DNA of 64,000 nucleotides from Persicaria tinctoria (Eukaryota; Streptophyta; Magnoliopsida; Caryophyllales; Polygonaceae): positions 32,328,001 to 32,392,000 of the forward strand of contig JBANSL010000001.1 in the NCBI GenBank assembly GCA_037127255.1, read 5' to 3'. The notes below the pieces were generated by a model that searched no databases, was not told the DNA's origin, and saw nothing but the letters and a program-made list of their open reading frames with translations. Made by a program: the position numbers and the translations under genes. The stretch's first letter is position 1, and each line of letters opens with the position of its first letter. Below are positions 10,756 through 20,616 of the stretch, piece by piece.

Positions 10756-11957
10756 ATGGGGACCCAAATAACACCCCATCTGATTCTGAATAGAGCCCTC
10801 TTGAAGAACTCCAATAATCCTGGTCTGGCATGGCAGATCTTCAACCGCGTTCTCTCCAACCCTTCTTTTCCCCTCTATCCTCCTCCGTTCCCACCATCGC
10901 CCGCATTCTAATTCGCGCCAAAATGCTTCCCGAAATCGATGCCCTCCACCACCATCTACTCCATCACTACCCCCACGAGGAATCGTCAAAAGATCCCCTC
11001 TTCTCCCTTGTAACAATCCTCGCCAAATCTGGTTTCATTGATAAGGCAATTGATCAGTTTCGATCGATTCGAGAGTCCTACTCTCAGAATCCCCCACCTA
11101 TTCATTTGTACAATGTGATTCTTGACTGTTTGATTTGGGGTAGCCGCGTTGATTTGGTTTCCTGGCTATACAAGGACATGATTTAGTCTAGGGTCTCCCC
11201 TGAGACTTACACTTTTAACCTTTTAATCCGTGGACTGTGTGATTCCGGTCAGTTACCAGTTGCAAGGAAGGTGCTCGATAAAATGCCTGAGAGAAGGTGT
11301 AGTCCCAATGAGTTTAGTTTTGGGATTTTGGTTCGTGGGTATTGCAGAGCTGGCCTTGTCAGTCAGGCATTGGATCTCCTGGATGAGATGTGGGGTTTCG
11401 GGATCGTTCCTAACAAGGTTGTGTACAATACAATAATTTCTAGCTTATGTAGACAAGGTAAGACACAGGAAGCTGAGAATCTAGTGAACAGGATGAGAGA
11501 GGATGGCCTCTTTCCAGATGTGGTCACTTTCAATTCTAGGATTGCAGCTCTATGTAAATCAGGGAAGATGCTTGAAGCGTCTAGGATCTTCAGGGACATG
11601 CAGATAGATGAACAACTTGGACTTCCTCGGCCTAAGATCATCACCTTCAATTTGATGCTCGGTGGATTTTGTAGGACTGGTATGTTGCAGGAAGCTGAGA
11701 CCTTGATTGAGGCAATGAAAAAGAATGCTGCTTTTACAAAGCTGGAGAGCTGTAACAAATGGTTGACGGGTTTGGTTAAGAATGGCAAGCTTTTGGAAGC
11801 ACAGCAAGTAATCAAGGAGATGTCATCTTTGGGGTTAGAACCTGATAACTACTCATACAACAATGTAATGGATGGCCTGTGTAAAAACGGGTTGCTCACT
11901 AATGCAAGAACGTTGATGGGGACCATGACAAGGAGTGGCATCTCTCCAGACACAGTG
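10756..11957 (+). pseudogene. P-type pentatricopeptide repeat protein, truncated
   Basis: PPR proteins bind organellar RNA. From ATG 10756 the reading frame gives NPGLAWQIFNRVLSNPSF. A frameshift near 10880-10890 moves to a second frame (VPTIARILIRAKM ... LVSWLYKDMI), which meets a TAG at 11184-11186. The same frame then continues open to 11957 with consecutive 35-residue repeats (TYTFNLLIRGLCDSG, NEFSFGILVRGYCRAG, NKVVYNTIISSLCRQG, DVVTFNSRIAALCKSG, KIITFNLMLGGFCRTG, DNYSYNNVMDGLCKNG). It breaks off at SGISPDTV, where unrelated sequence begins. From memory it resembles Arabidopsis At2g17140, whose protein is roughly twice this length. Three lesions (frameshift, stop, lost C-terminal half) make it non-functional. 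Confidence 0.88.
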
Positions 11958-11964
11958 AGTGCAG

Positions 11965-12267
11965 GTATGGGAGAAGTACGTGTGCAAGGTAGGAGGCGAT
12001 AACACAACATGTGTGACAACCGGGAGGCTGAACTCGACCTACTACGAGCAGGTGGTCAGTTCCGAAACCCTAAGCTACGGCCTCTACACGCACACGTCGT
12101 TCCTGGTGCAGATCGCCGACTGCACCTTCGTAAGGAGCACGTTCCGGGACGTGAGCAAGATCTACTGCCCGGGCCTCCGGAAGTACACTAAGTGGATCTA
12201 CATTGGGCTGGCCATCGTGTCGAATTCCGTCATGTTCTCTTTGATCTTCTGGGGGATCTACGCGTGA
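11965..12267 (+). pseudogene. Last exon of a plant multi-pass membrane protein
   Basis: After an acceptor (GTGCAG, ending 11964) an open exon reads WEKYVCKV...CVTTGRLNSTYY, SYGLYTHTSFLVQIADCTFV, YCPGLRKYTKWIYIGLAIV and a final hydrophobic helix FSLIFWGIYA, stopping at 12265-12267. This is the C-terminal exon of the plant transmembrane family exemplified by At2g12400/At2g25270 (function poorly known; family recalled, not searched). The conserved Cys residues and final membrane span are present. No upstream exons exist here: the PPR fragment is joined within a few bases of the acceptor. The exon has no internal stop, so the join is probably recent or the exon retained by chance. Confidence 0.65.
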
Positions 12268-12794
12268 GAGAGAAGGCACCGTATATCTAGCCAAGAGCTC
12301 GTCAAGGGATCGCTCAAGAAGTGAGATCGGTCGATCGCTAGCTAGCCAGCTAGCTCGATCTTGTGATTCATGGGCGGATTCAAGTCGATCCCATAATAAT
12401 GTGTCGTGCGATGAGTTGATTGTTGTGCGATACATGGTGCAAATTTCGTGATTTGTTGGTTATGCTTTGAAGAGTTGCTTTTGTTTTTGTAGGAATAATT
12501 TAATTAGGGGTATTGGTTAGTTATTTAGTTGATAAGTTAGTGGTCACGCTTTTAGGTTACATATATGAGGCTCAAGATTGAAGGTGATTATTAATGCAAT
12601 CAACGATGTTTGAAGTTGTCTTTGGGAAATCGAAATTATCATCGCGAATGTTCGAAAGCTGCATCTTTCTGGGTTTCCATAAATTTTCTTGTCTATTTGT
12701 TCAGGGAGATTAATCTTGTTGTGGATAAAGTAGTGCACCTTTAGCACATTCTCAACCAGGATCCTTTCGTGTCTCATCTGAAAAGATGTTTGAG

Positions 12795-13725
12795 TAGGGC
12801 TGATCAACCGGTCTGGACCGGACCGGACCGGACATTCCGGTCCCGGTCTGATCCGATGGACCGGAATTTTTGGAAACTTGGACCGTGGATCGGACCGGGA
12901 CCGATAAATATGGTCCCGGGCTTTCCGGTCCGCGGACCGTAAAGACCGTTTGGACCGTATTTATACAACCCCTATTTGCACTTGAATGAAAAAAACAAAT
13001 AAAAATTCTACAATCTGCACAACCTTAATTCAAGTGAAAATTAATCCGTTCATTCCTTCAAACTTCAAAGTATAAATCCAACCCAGAGTAACTTACAATA
13101 GGATTGAAGAAACTTAAAGCAAAATCCATTAAGTACAAATCAAATGCTAGATCTGAAAATTGAATCAAGGCTCATGTGCAAATCGAAATTCCCTAAACTC
13201 AAAACTTAGATCTGAAAATTTTAAACTGCAAATTAAATTTTTTTATCTAACCCTAGAGCCGAATTCTGAAATCTGGAAATATACATCAAAATCTGAGAAG
13301 AGAGAGGAGAGGGATGTCTACTGGTGAAGTGGTGATGGGCAGCGAAGGGCGAGGGTGGTGGAGAAGGGCCAGGGCGGCGGCGAACTGGCGATGGGTGGCG
13401 ACGAAGGGCGGCGGCAAACTGGCAATGGGTGGCGACGAAGGGCAACGGCCATCTGGCGATGGGTGGTGATGAAGTAATGGGGTCGGGAATTCGGGATGAC
13501 TTACTGTCAGGAGAGTGAGGAGAGTAGAGTGTAGAGGCCCGCCGAGGTCCGAGAGCCGAGCCGCCGAGAGCCGAGATCTGAGAGCCAAGAACCGCCTGAA
13601 GATGATACTTCTGAAATCTGAAGTCAAAAGAAGAAACTAAGAAAGAGAGAAATGAAAATTATGAAATGCAGGTGAGAAGCAAGCGCGGCGCAGCTCCATC
13701 GAAAAATAGGGTTTACTAGGTTATA
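12795..13725. mobile_element. hAT-like end with GGACCG subterminal repeats, truncated
   Basis: TAGGGCTGATCAACCGG at 12795 looks like a hAT terminal repeat. The next 160 bp contain about ten GGACCG/CGGTCC units in both orientations, typical of hAT transposase-binding subterminal repeats. The interior to 13725 is non-coding, with a GC-rich part at 13300-13580. No matching right end is seen before the LTR at 13726, so the element was probably cut by that insertion or later loss. Confidence 0.5.
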
Positions 13726-14482
13726 TGTGTAATAAGGTTTAGAGCTTGTTAGAGCTAAGAATAGGGTAAGTGTTGTGGACTGGATTGAATTGGGCCTTTT
13801 AGGCTTGATCTCCTAACCACAAACACGAGCCCAATTCTAGGCCCATGCTCGGAAGCCATTACACAAGCCCTTGGGAGATATGGCTGATCACTTGAGTTGT
13901 AGCTTCCTCCGAAGCGCTGCGTTTCAACTAGGGTTTGAGCTCTATAAAAGCCTTGAGCTCTGGTTGCCCTCCGTTGTTCAACTCACTGTTCACTCCAGCT
14001 TCTGAAAAGCGAGAGAGAGAGAGAAGAGAGAGAGAGTTCTAGGGTTAGGGTTTCTCTCTTCGATCCCCTTCCGCCGACAGCCGCTGAAGCTCTTCTTCCT
14101 CGGCGTTCCAAGGGTGGTGCAAGGTGGCTGGCTCCTCTGGTGATCAGTGCAGCCTTCCCTGAGGGTTTACCTTCTCGATCTGGATCTGTATCTCCAGATC
14201 TGAGAACTTCGAAGGGAGTTCTTTCTTCCTTTGTTTGTGTAGTTGTTGTTTTCGTTTCTTGTTTTAGACTTGCATGCTCTGTACTTTGGCTTTGTCCAAC
14301 CCCCTTGTATTCTTCAATTATCATAGTGGATTAGGGTCAACTCTTGAGGCCCCGGGGATGGAGGATCGCGGATCCGAACCTCGTAAAATTCTTGTGTCTT
14401 GGTTCTATATTTTCGTCTTCTATGTTCGTCGATCGAATACTTGCTTGTCTCGCTTGATACAAATCTCCTATTAACCTCTTCA
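13726..14482 (+). mobile_element. Lone copia LTR, plus orientation
   Basis: This 757-bp block runs from TGTGTAATAAGG to CCTCTTCA and is highly similar to the minus-oriented LTR at 17628-18387. It contains CTATAAAAG (TATA-like, near 13943), a GA microsatellite (about 14010-14036) and the LTR end. It is followed by GGTTC, not by a primer site. The left flank has GGTTA, a possible imperfect 5-bp duplication, so it may be a solo LTR. The 5' border is uncertain by several bp. 14483-14692 after it holds no gene. Confidence 0.8.
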
Positions 14483-14692
14483 GGTTCTAATATCGTGATT
14501 AGCCTTAGTTGATAAGAAAAAAAATGTAATTGATGAAATAAGAAGCAAAAGCATCCATCGTCACCCTCCAACCAAATTTAAAGATACATATATAGCGTAG
14601 AGACATTTAAAAACGAAATTTCATTTATTGTAAAGACAACGTAAAACGTTAACACTTGTTAAAATAAAACGTCTTGTTTGTTTGATCTTAAT

Positions 14693-15048
14693 TTAATCAG
14701 AGCTAGGAGGAGGGCAGACTACTTCTTGGCAATTGACGAGACAAATGACTAGTTCGTCGCTTTCTCGTGGAAACCTTTTGGTGCACCCTTTCATGCACTT
14801 GACTTCTTTCGACAGGCACGCATCCCTCGTCTGCGTCACCTCAAATCCTCCTCCTATGTATATAGGCACGTACAATCGATTTGATCATATATATACATAT
14901 ATTATGAATCAATAAAGGAATTTTAACTACATTATTAATAATATGTATTTGTATATTTACCTCTGGCGACGGTGGCGAAATTGGAGGCCGTGGACATGAA
15001 AAACAAGCATACCAACATCAACCAAACCGCCATCCTCGTGAAGTTCAT
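14693..15048 (-). CDS. Secreted cysteine-rich peptide (82 aa, two exons)
   Basis: Exon 1 (15048-14961) and exon 2 (14853-14693) join across a GT-AG intron (GAG/GTAAAT ... ACATAG/GAG) into 82 codons plus stop. Residues 1-29 form an N-terminal signal peptide with a hydrophobic core (VWLMLVCLFFM). The mature part has six cysteines spaced C-X6-C-X3-C-X13-C-X3-C-X4-C, with paired CXXXC motifs (CMKGC, CLVNC), then a proline-rich tail ending PPPSSD. Paired CXXXC on two helices recalls alpha-hairpinin or thionin-like defence and signalling peptides, but no family is certain. A TATA box lies 80 bp upstream. It is the only apparently intact gene in the window; a broken inverted copy lies at 9737. It sits between a lone LTR and a copia relic. 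Confidence 0.75.
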
Positions 15049-15127
15049 GTTTCCTTATGAAATATATAGGAATTTGGGTTTTTGGAGAGCAGATGATGTT
15101 CAATATTCACTCGTGTAATATATAATG

Positions 15128-15135
15128 TATTTATA
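15128..15135 (-). promoter_or_regulatory. TATA box of the cysteine-rich peptide gene
   Basis: TATAAATA on the minus strand lies 80 bp upstream of the ATG at 15048. It is preserved in the paralogous copy (9650-9657), where it lies at the same distance from the ATG. The leader between is nearly identical in the two copies. Confidence 0.7.
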
Positions 15136-15254
15136 GAGATGAAGTTAATTACAAAGTATAAGAGAGGAATAAATGTAAAGAGTGTGTAATAAGGGTCAAA
15201 ATCTTCTATTATTATTATTATGATTGTGATACTTATCAATTATCATACATGAAA

Positions 15255-15845
15255 TTAATGTAAGGATCGTGGACCTTGTGGTGGTACATGCACATAATCA
15301 TTTGTAAAATGGAATTCATTTTCAACAAACACCACATCTCTACTAATTATGGTTTTATAGGCTCCATGTTGAATAACAAGCAATTTATAGCCTTTAACTC
15401 CTTTTGGATAACCTAGCGAAACACATTTTTGAGACCTAGGGTTTAACTTGCCATCACTTTTATGAGCATAAACCACACAACGAAAAGGTCTGATATGAGT
15501 TAAGTCAGGTTTCTTGTTATGCCACATTTCATAAGGAGTTTTAAAACCAATGGTGGAGGAGGGAGACCTATTTATGAGGTATGCAGTTGTGACAACAGCT
15601 TCACCCCACAAAGAGGCTCTCATTCCAGAGGATATCAACATACATCTTGCCCTCTCAAGGAGAGTCTCGTTCATCCTCTCAGCAGTCCCATTCTGCTGAG
15701 GGGTACCAGGAATGGTAAGGTGTCTCTTGATACCATGTTCATTGCAATAAGAGTCATATCTAGAGTTACAAAACTCCAATCCATTATCTGTTTTTAGACA
15801 TTTTAAGGGGAGGCCAGTTTCAATAGTAACAGTTTTATGCCACAT
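15255..15845 (-). pseudogene. Copia integrase core, truncated
   Basis: The frame reads KTDNGLEF (second catalytic Asp), GTPQQNGTAERMNETLLERA (catalytic Glu region), LINRSPSS, TPYEMW and SLGYPKGVKGYKL, ending SRDVVFVENEFHF. The first Asp region (VHSDLWG) lies upstream near 15970-16000 in another frame beyond stops. Sequence stops being copia-like at about 15257, where the cysteine-rich peptide gene's 5' flank begins. RT, RNase H and the 3' LTR are absent. Confidence 0.88.
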
Positions 15846-16156
15846 TTAAAACATGTCAAAAGCCTCATCTTTAGCCTTAAGTAAATAAACCCAAACCTTT
15901 CTGCTGAAATGATCTACAAGGGATAGAAAATACCTTCTGCCCCTGGAGTGTTTACCTGTGCAAGTCCCCACAAATCCGAGTGAACATACTCAAGAGGGTT
16001 GGAAGCAACATAGGAGGATTTTGGAAAACCCTTCTTAGTTTGCTTTCCCATCAAACAGTTATCACACACATCAATATCAACAAGTTTAGATTTAAGAATG
16101 CCATGTCTGTACAGATAAAGTAAACCCTTATTTCCTATATGCCCTAGTTTATTATG

Positions 16157-16615
16157 TCATTTTATAGACTCATTTAAGGACATATTATCACCAGAAACAA
16201 CAATTATGGTAGCAAAATTAAGCTCAGAAGAAGCATGAATAACATATAAACCTCTTCTCTTTTCATCATGAATAAGAACTTTATTGTTTCTAGATAAAGT
16301 CCTAATACCATCCTTGCTATTAACTTCACAACCTAAGGCTTCTAAAGCACTTTCAGACAAGAGATTTCTTCTAAGATCAGGAACCCATCTAACATTATTT
16401 AAGACCCTCACCACACCATCATGCATTTTTAAAGGTACTGAACTTATGCCTTTAATTTTCAAGATAGAATGGTCACCAAGCATCACATCTTCACCATCAA
16501 ATAATTTCAAATTATGCAACCAAGATTTATGATGAGTGGCATGAATGGTGCATCCAGAATCAAGAATCCAGCAATCAGAAGCATTTTCAACAAGCATGGA
16601 AGTTACAGCAAGCAC
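16157..16615 (-). pseudogene. Copia protease and pre-integrase segment
   Basis: CWILDSGCTIHAT holds the aspartic protease Asp-Ser-Gly triad. It is followed by LGDHSILKIKGISSV, VRWVPDLRRNLLSESALE and pre-integrase sequence, ending at a stop. It overlaps the gag frame by a few bases in a different frame, so one indel separates gag from pol. Further stops between 15846 and 16156 confirm decay. Confidence 0.85.
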
Positions 16616-17487
16616 TTCTGAGTATAGTAGGGGTGGGTTTCAGACACTGTATTAACAACAGCCTTCTTAGAAGCTTCTTTTTCATCTCTTTTCTTCTTAT
16701 AACAGTCCTTTTCAAAATGACCAGTTTTAGAACAATGATGACACTTCACATTTGATTTGTCAAAGTTCTTATCAGATCCATTTTCAGGTTTAGACTGTTG
16801 ATTATCTTTATTGTTATCTTCCTTCTTCTTGTTATTTCTTTTCCTATTACCTTTACCTTTAGGCTTAACCATAAGAACTTCATCTTTAGTATTAGCCTTA
16901 GGTTCAGATTTAGAGCCATTAGCAGTCTTAAACACTTTAAGAGATTCATTTTTCTGGATTAAAGACTCAATGATATCTTTCTTAACCAGCTTAGCATTTC
17001 CATATTGGACAACGTCTTTATAAGTGCCAAACTGACTAGGCAGAGAATTTAAAAGAAGCACACACAACTGAGTCTCATCAAGTTTGTCACCACAACGAGT
17101 AATATCTTGAGTAATTTGTAAAAACCTATCAAGATTCTCAGAAAGAGTGCATGCAATGTTCATTTTAAAACTAAACAATTTATTGAACACATTAACACGA
17201 GAAGGCAGAGATTTTATGAGATAAAGATTTTCCAGAGCATCCCACAGCTTTTGAGCTGTGGTATGTTCTATTACCTGCCTTGCTACATCGTTTGAAAGAC
17301 GTAGCAAGATTTCACTATGGGCTTGTTCTTCCAGTTCCTGAATCCCATCCTTAGAAGTACCATCAGGGAACTTGTTGATGATTGCAACCCAACACTTTTC
17401 CTTCATAAGCACTGCTCGCATCTTCACCTGCCACATAGCAAAATCAGTAGTGCCATTGAAAGGTTTCAAACGAACAGAATCATACAT
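16603..17487 (-). pseudogene. Copia gag with zinc knuckle
   Basis: The start MYDSVRLKPFNGTTDFAMWQ (ATG 17485-17487) is the usual Ty1/copia gag opening; an upstream in-frame Met exists but lies in leader-like sequence. A retroviral-type capsid region is followed by a Lys/Asn-rich linker and a zinc knuckle, CHHCSKTGHFEKDC (CX2CX4HX4C), that packages element RNA. The frame stays open to its stop at 16603, then shifts into protease. Confidence 0.88.
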
Positions 17488-17627
17488 TTTTCTAAAGAAA
17501 CAGAAAATAATCCAAAAAAGTTCAAGAAACAAACCACAGATACAACGGAAGAAACAATAGGTCATAAAATAACCAAGAAATCAGAAACCAGGTTCATGAT
17601 AAAGGAACTGAAGCTCTGATACCACTT

Positions 17628-18058
17628 TGAAGAGGGTAATAGGAGATTCGTATCAAGCGAGACAAGCAAGTATTCGATCGACGAACATAGAAGACGAAAA
17701 TATAGAACCAAGACACAAGAATTTTACGAGGTTCGGATTCGCGATCCTACATCCCCGGGGCCTCAAGAGTTGGCCCTAATCCACTATGATAATCGAATAA
17801 TACAAGGGGGTTGGACAAAGCCAAAGTACAGAGCATGCAAGTCTAAAACAAGAAACGAAAACAACAACTACACAAACAAAGGAAGAAAGAACTCCCTTCG
17901 AAGTTCTCAGATCTAGAGATACAGATCCAGATCGAGAAGGTAAACCCTCAGGGAAGGCTGCACTAATCACCAGAGGAGCCAGCCACCTTGCACCACCCTT
18001 GGAACGCCGAGGAAGAAGAGCTTCAGCGACTGTCGACGGAAGGGGATCGAAGAGCGAA

Positions 18059-18109
<51 letters not shown>

Positions 18110-18387
18110 AGAAGCTGGAGTGAACAGTGAGTTGAACGACGAAGGGCAACCAGAGCTCAAGCCTTTTATAGAGCTCAAACCCTAGTTGAAACGCAACGCT
18201 TCGGGGGAAGCTACAACTCAAGTGATCAGCCATATCTCCCAAGGGCCTGTGTAATGGCTTCCGATCATGGGCCTAGAATTGGGCTCGTGTTTGTTGTTAG
18301 GAGATCAAGCCTAACATGCCCAATTCAATCCAGTCCACAACACTTACCCTATTCTTAGCTCTAACAAGCTCTAAACCTTATTACACA
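17628..18387 (-). repeat. 5' LTR of copia element A
   Basis: About 760 bp, ending ...CCTCTTCA next to the primer site. It contains a long CT/GA microsatellite (about 18061-18107), longer than in the lone LTR, where it is interrupted. The outer border is set by loss of similarity to the LTR at 13726, so it is good to about 5 bp. Confidence 0.85.
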
Positions 18388-18962
18388 TATAACATATAGT
18401 TTATTGTTTACATTACATAAATCATATAATAAAACATTATACAACTTAGACAAATATACATGAATCTCAACAGAACCTTTTTTTTTTTTTGAAGTTTTGT
18501 GGTTTGATTTTAATTATCCGTGGATTAATGAAAGCAAACTAATGACATGAACATCACCAAAATCGTGCTCTGATTTAGTTATTAAAAAACGATCTTTTAA
18601 CCAATATTTTAGGGTATATGTTAAGAAGTCTAATTAGAAAAGACCCCCTATCAAATAAACTACTGATTTTGAGAAAGCAATATTTTAAAAAATAAAATAA
18701 TTTGAGAGAATCTTTTCTAATTGTGTTACTTAATATATGGCCCTGCGACCTGGTTAGAAAAAGAGAAGAAGAGAGAGTCATGTGCTATGTTTGACACTGT
18801 TTGAAGTGGAATTTGAAAAGGACGGATTCAATGAAGCAAGAAGATGAAAACAGCTATCGCCTTGGTTTCTTGTATAAACGAAATGAAACCTTGAATCTGT
18901 TACAATTGAAATTGAAAAGCTAAAGATGAAAGACGGAGATGCAACAGGTATATATCTGTATT
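18388..18962. other. Intergenic, no gene
   Basis: AT-rich sequence with a poly-T tract near 18479-18491. No coding frame, paired repeat or transposon terminus was found. It separates two unrelated copia relics. Confidence 0.5.
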
Positions 18963-20616
18963 CTAGGTATATCTGTATTCTACATAAGATAAGGAGATAC
19001 TCTGTTGTTTCTTCGATTTCAGGGAGATAAGAGTACCGCCAAGAAGAACTACAAAACCACTAACAAACCTTCTGGTGATCGGGCAAGATGCCCAATCAGC
19101 ATCGCAAAATGTCTGTAGTTTGTAGGTTGACGAATTGCTGAGTAAAAGAGCATGATTAAGAGTACCTTTAATGTATCTTAAAACATGTAAACCGACTTCA
19201 TAGTGAGGTACCCGGGGATGCTGCATAAATTGGCTTAAATGTTGAACATGGAAGCTCAAATCAGGCCTCGAATGGGTTAAAAAATTCAACTTCCCAATGA
19301 GTTTACGATACAGAGTAGGATCTGGCAACAAAGGACCAACATCAGGCAACAATTTCTATCCCAATTCCAAAGGAGAAGCTACAGAACGAGAGTCCGCACA
19401 ATCAAACTCTTTGAGCATCTCAAGAATGAACTTCTGTTGGCTCAAAAACATGCCTTTATCTACTCTACTAAACTCCATATTCCCAGGAAAAAGTGCAACT
19501 GGCCCAAATCTTTAATTCTAAACTCGGAGTGTAGGTTAGCCTTTAACATCAAAATCTCAGTTTCATTGTTGTCGGTGACAAGAATGTCATCCACGTAGAC
19601 CGCTACAAATACTTCAATGCCATCCACTTTCTTAAAGAACAATGAGTAATCATTTAGGGATTGCTCATATCCTTTTGATTTCAAAAACAAGGACAATCAG
19701 GCATACCATTGTCGTGAAGCTTGCTTTAAACCATAGAGAGACTTGTTTAATTTGCAAGCTTTGTTCTTACCATCAACTGGCAATCCTTGTGGAATCCTCA
19801 TATACACCTTCTCATGTAAATCTCCATGCAAAAATGCATTATTTACATCAAGTTGAAAGAGATTCCAGCCTCTTTTTAAAGCAACAGACACAAGGGTCCT
19901 TACAGAGTATTCATCTTGACTACGGGAGAGAATGTCTCAGTGTAGTCGATTCCATGTTTTTGTGTAAACCCACAAACCACTAATCTTGCTTTATGTCTAT
20001 CAATGCTACCATCTGATTTTCTCTTCACTTTATAAACCCATTTACATCCAATGGCTCTCTTACCCTTTGGTAAATCAACAATTGTCCATGTATTGTTCAA
20101 ATCCAAAGCATCGAACTCAGCCTTCATAGCATCTTGCCACTTAGCAAATTTACAGGCCTCTTCATAGTTGTTAGGTTCATGATCCGGAATAATACTAAAG
20201 TTTCTATCAACCTGTATAGGAAACTGAACCGTAGAAGTCAAAGTATGTGCACATAAATGATCAACATTGATATTTGACTCTATAGCAGCACAAACATAAT
20301 CATTCAAATATCCAGGTTCGCAATGATGCCTCTCAGAACGCCTAATGCTTGATTCAACAATTGTTTCTGAGTTCAGAGTGGGTGACTGTACATGAGTTTG
20401 ATCATCAACTACCAGAGAAGCCTGGACAGAAAACCCTTGAGGACTAAATGGAGAATGAGTATGACAAGGGAAGAATGTTTCATGAAACACAATATCCCTA
20501 GATATCCAAACTTGTTTAGTATCCAAATTATTTTTGCATGGTTTTGCTCGAGACAATATCTCCTTATTCAGCCAAAAGTAAAAAAAATCTTTTTTCTTTA
20601 TATAGAAAGAATTCAA
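18963..20616 (-). pseudogene. Copia element B fossil: integrase tail, RT and RNase H
   Basis: Pieces in order on the minus strand are integrase tail ([16 protein letters not shown], 20530-20470), RT start ([20 protein letters not shown]), RT middle ([20 protein letters not shown]), the catalytic YVDD in [18 protein letters not shown] (about 19600), and RNase H (FCDADWASCPITRR, about 19100). At least three frame changes or stops (near 19895, 19697 and 19460-19360) break it. The RNase H acidic motif usually SSAEAEY is degenerate (SYVEYRY). No LTRs were found. The sequence differs from elements A and C. Confidence 0.88.

Larger units (their letters stand above)
15257..18387 (-). mobile_element. 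Copia element A: 5' LTR to integrase, 3' half missing
   Basis: Read on the minus strand: 5' LTR (18387-17628), a 3-nt gap, tRNA-iMet primer site TGGTATCAGAGC (17624-17613), gag, protease and integrase. The element then ends abruptly at 15257 at the edge of the cysteine-rich peptide locus. RT/RNase H and the 3' LTR are gone. A related LTR at 13726-14482 lies in the opposite orientation, so it is not this element's own 3' LTR. Confidence 0.85.

Noticed and set aside
13726..18387. A single intact copia element bounded by both LTRs
   Set aside because: The two LTRs are inverted relative to each other and the 3' half of pol is missing.
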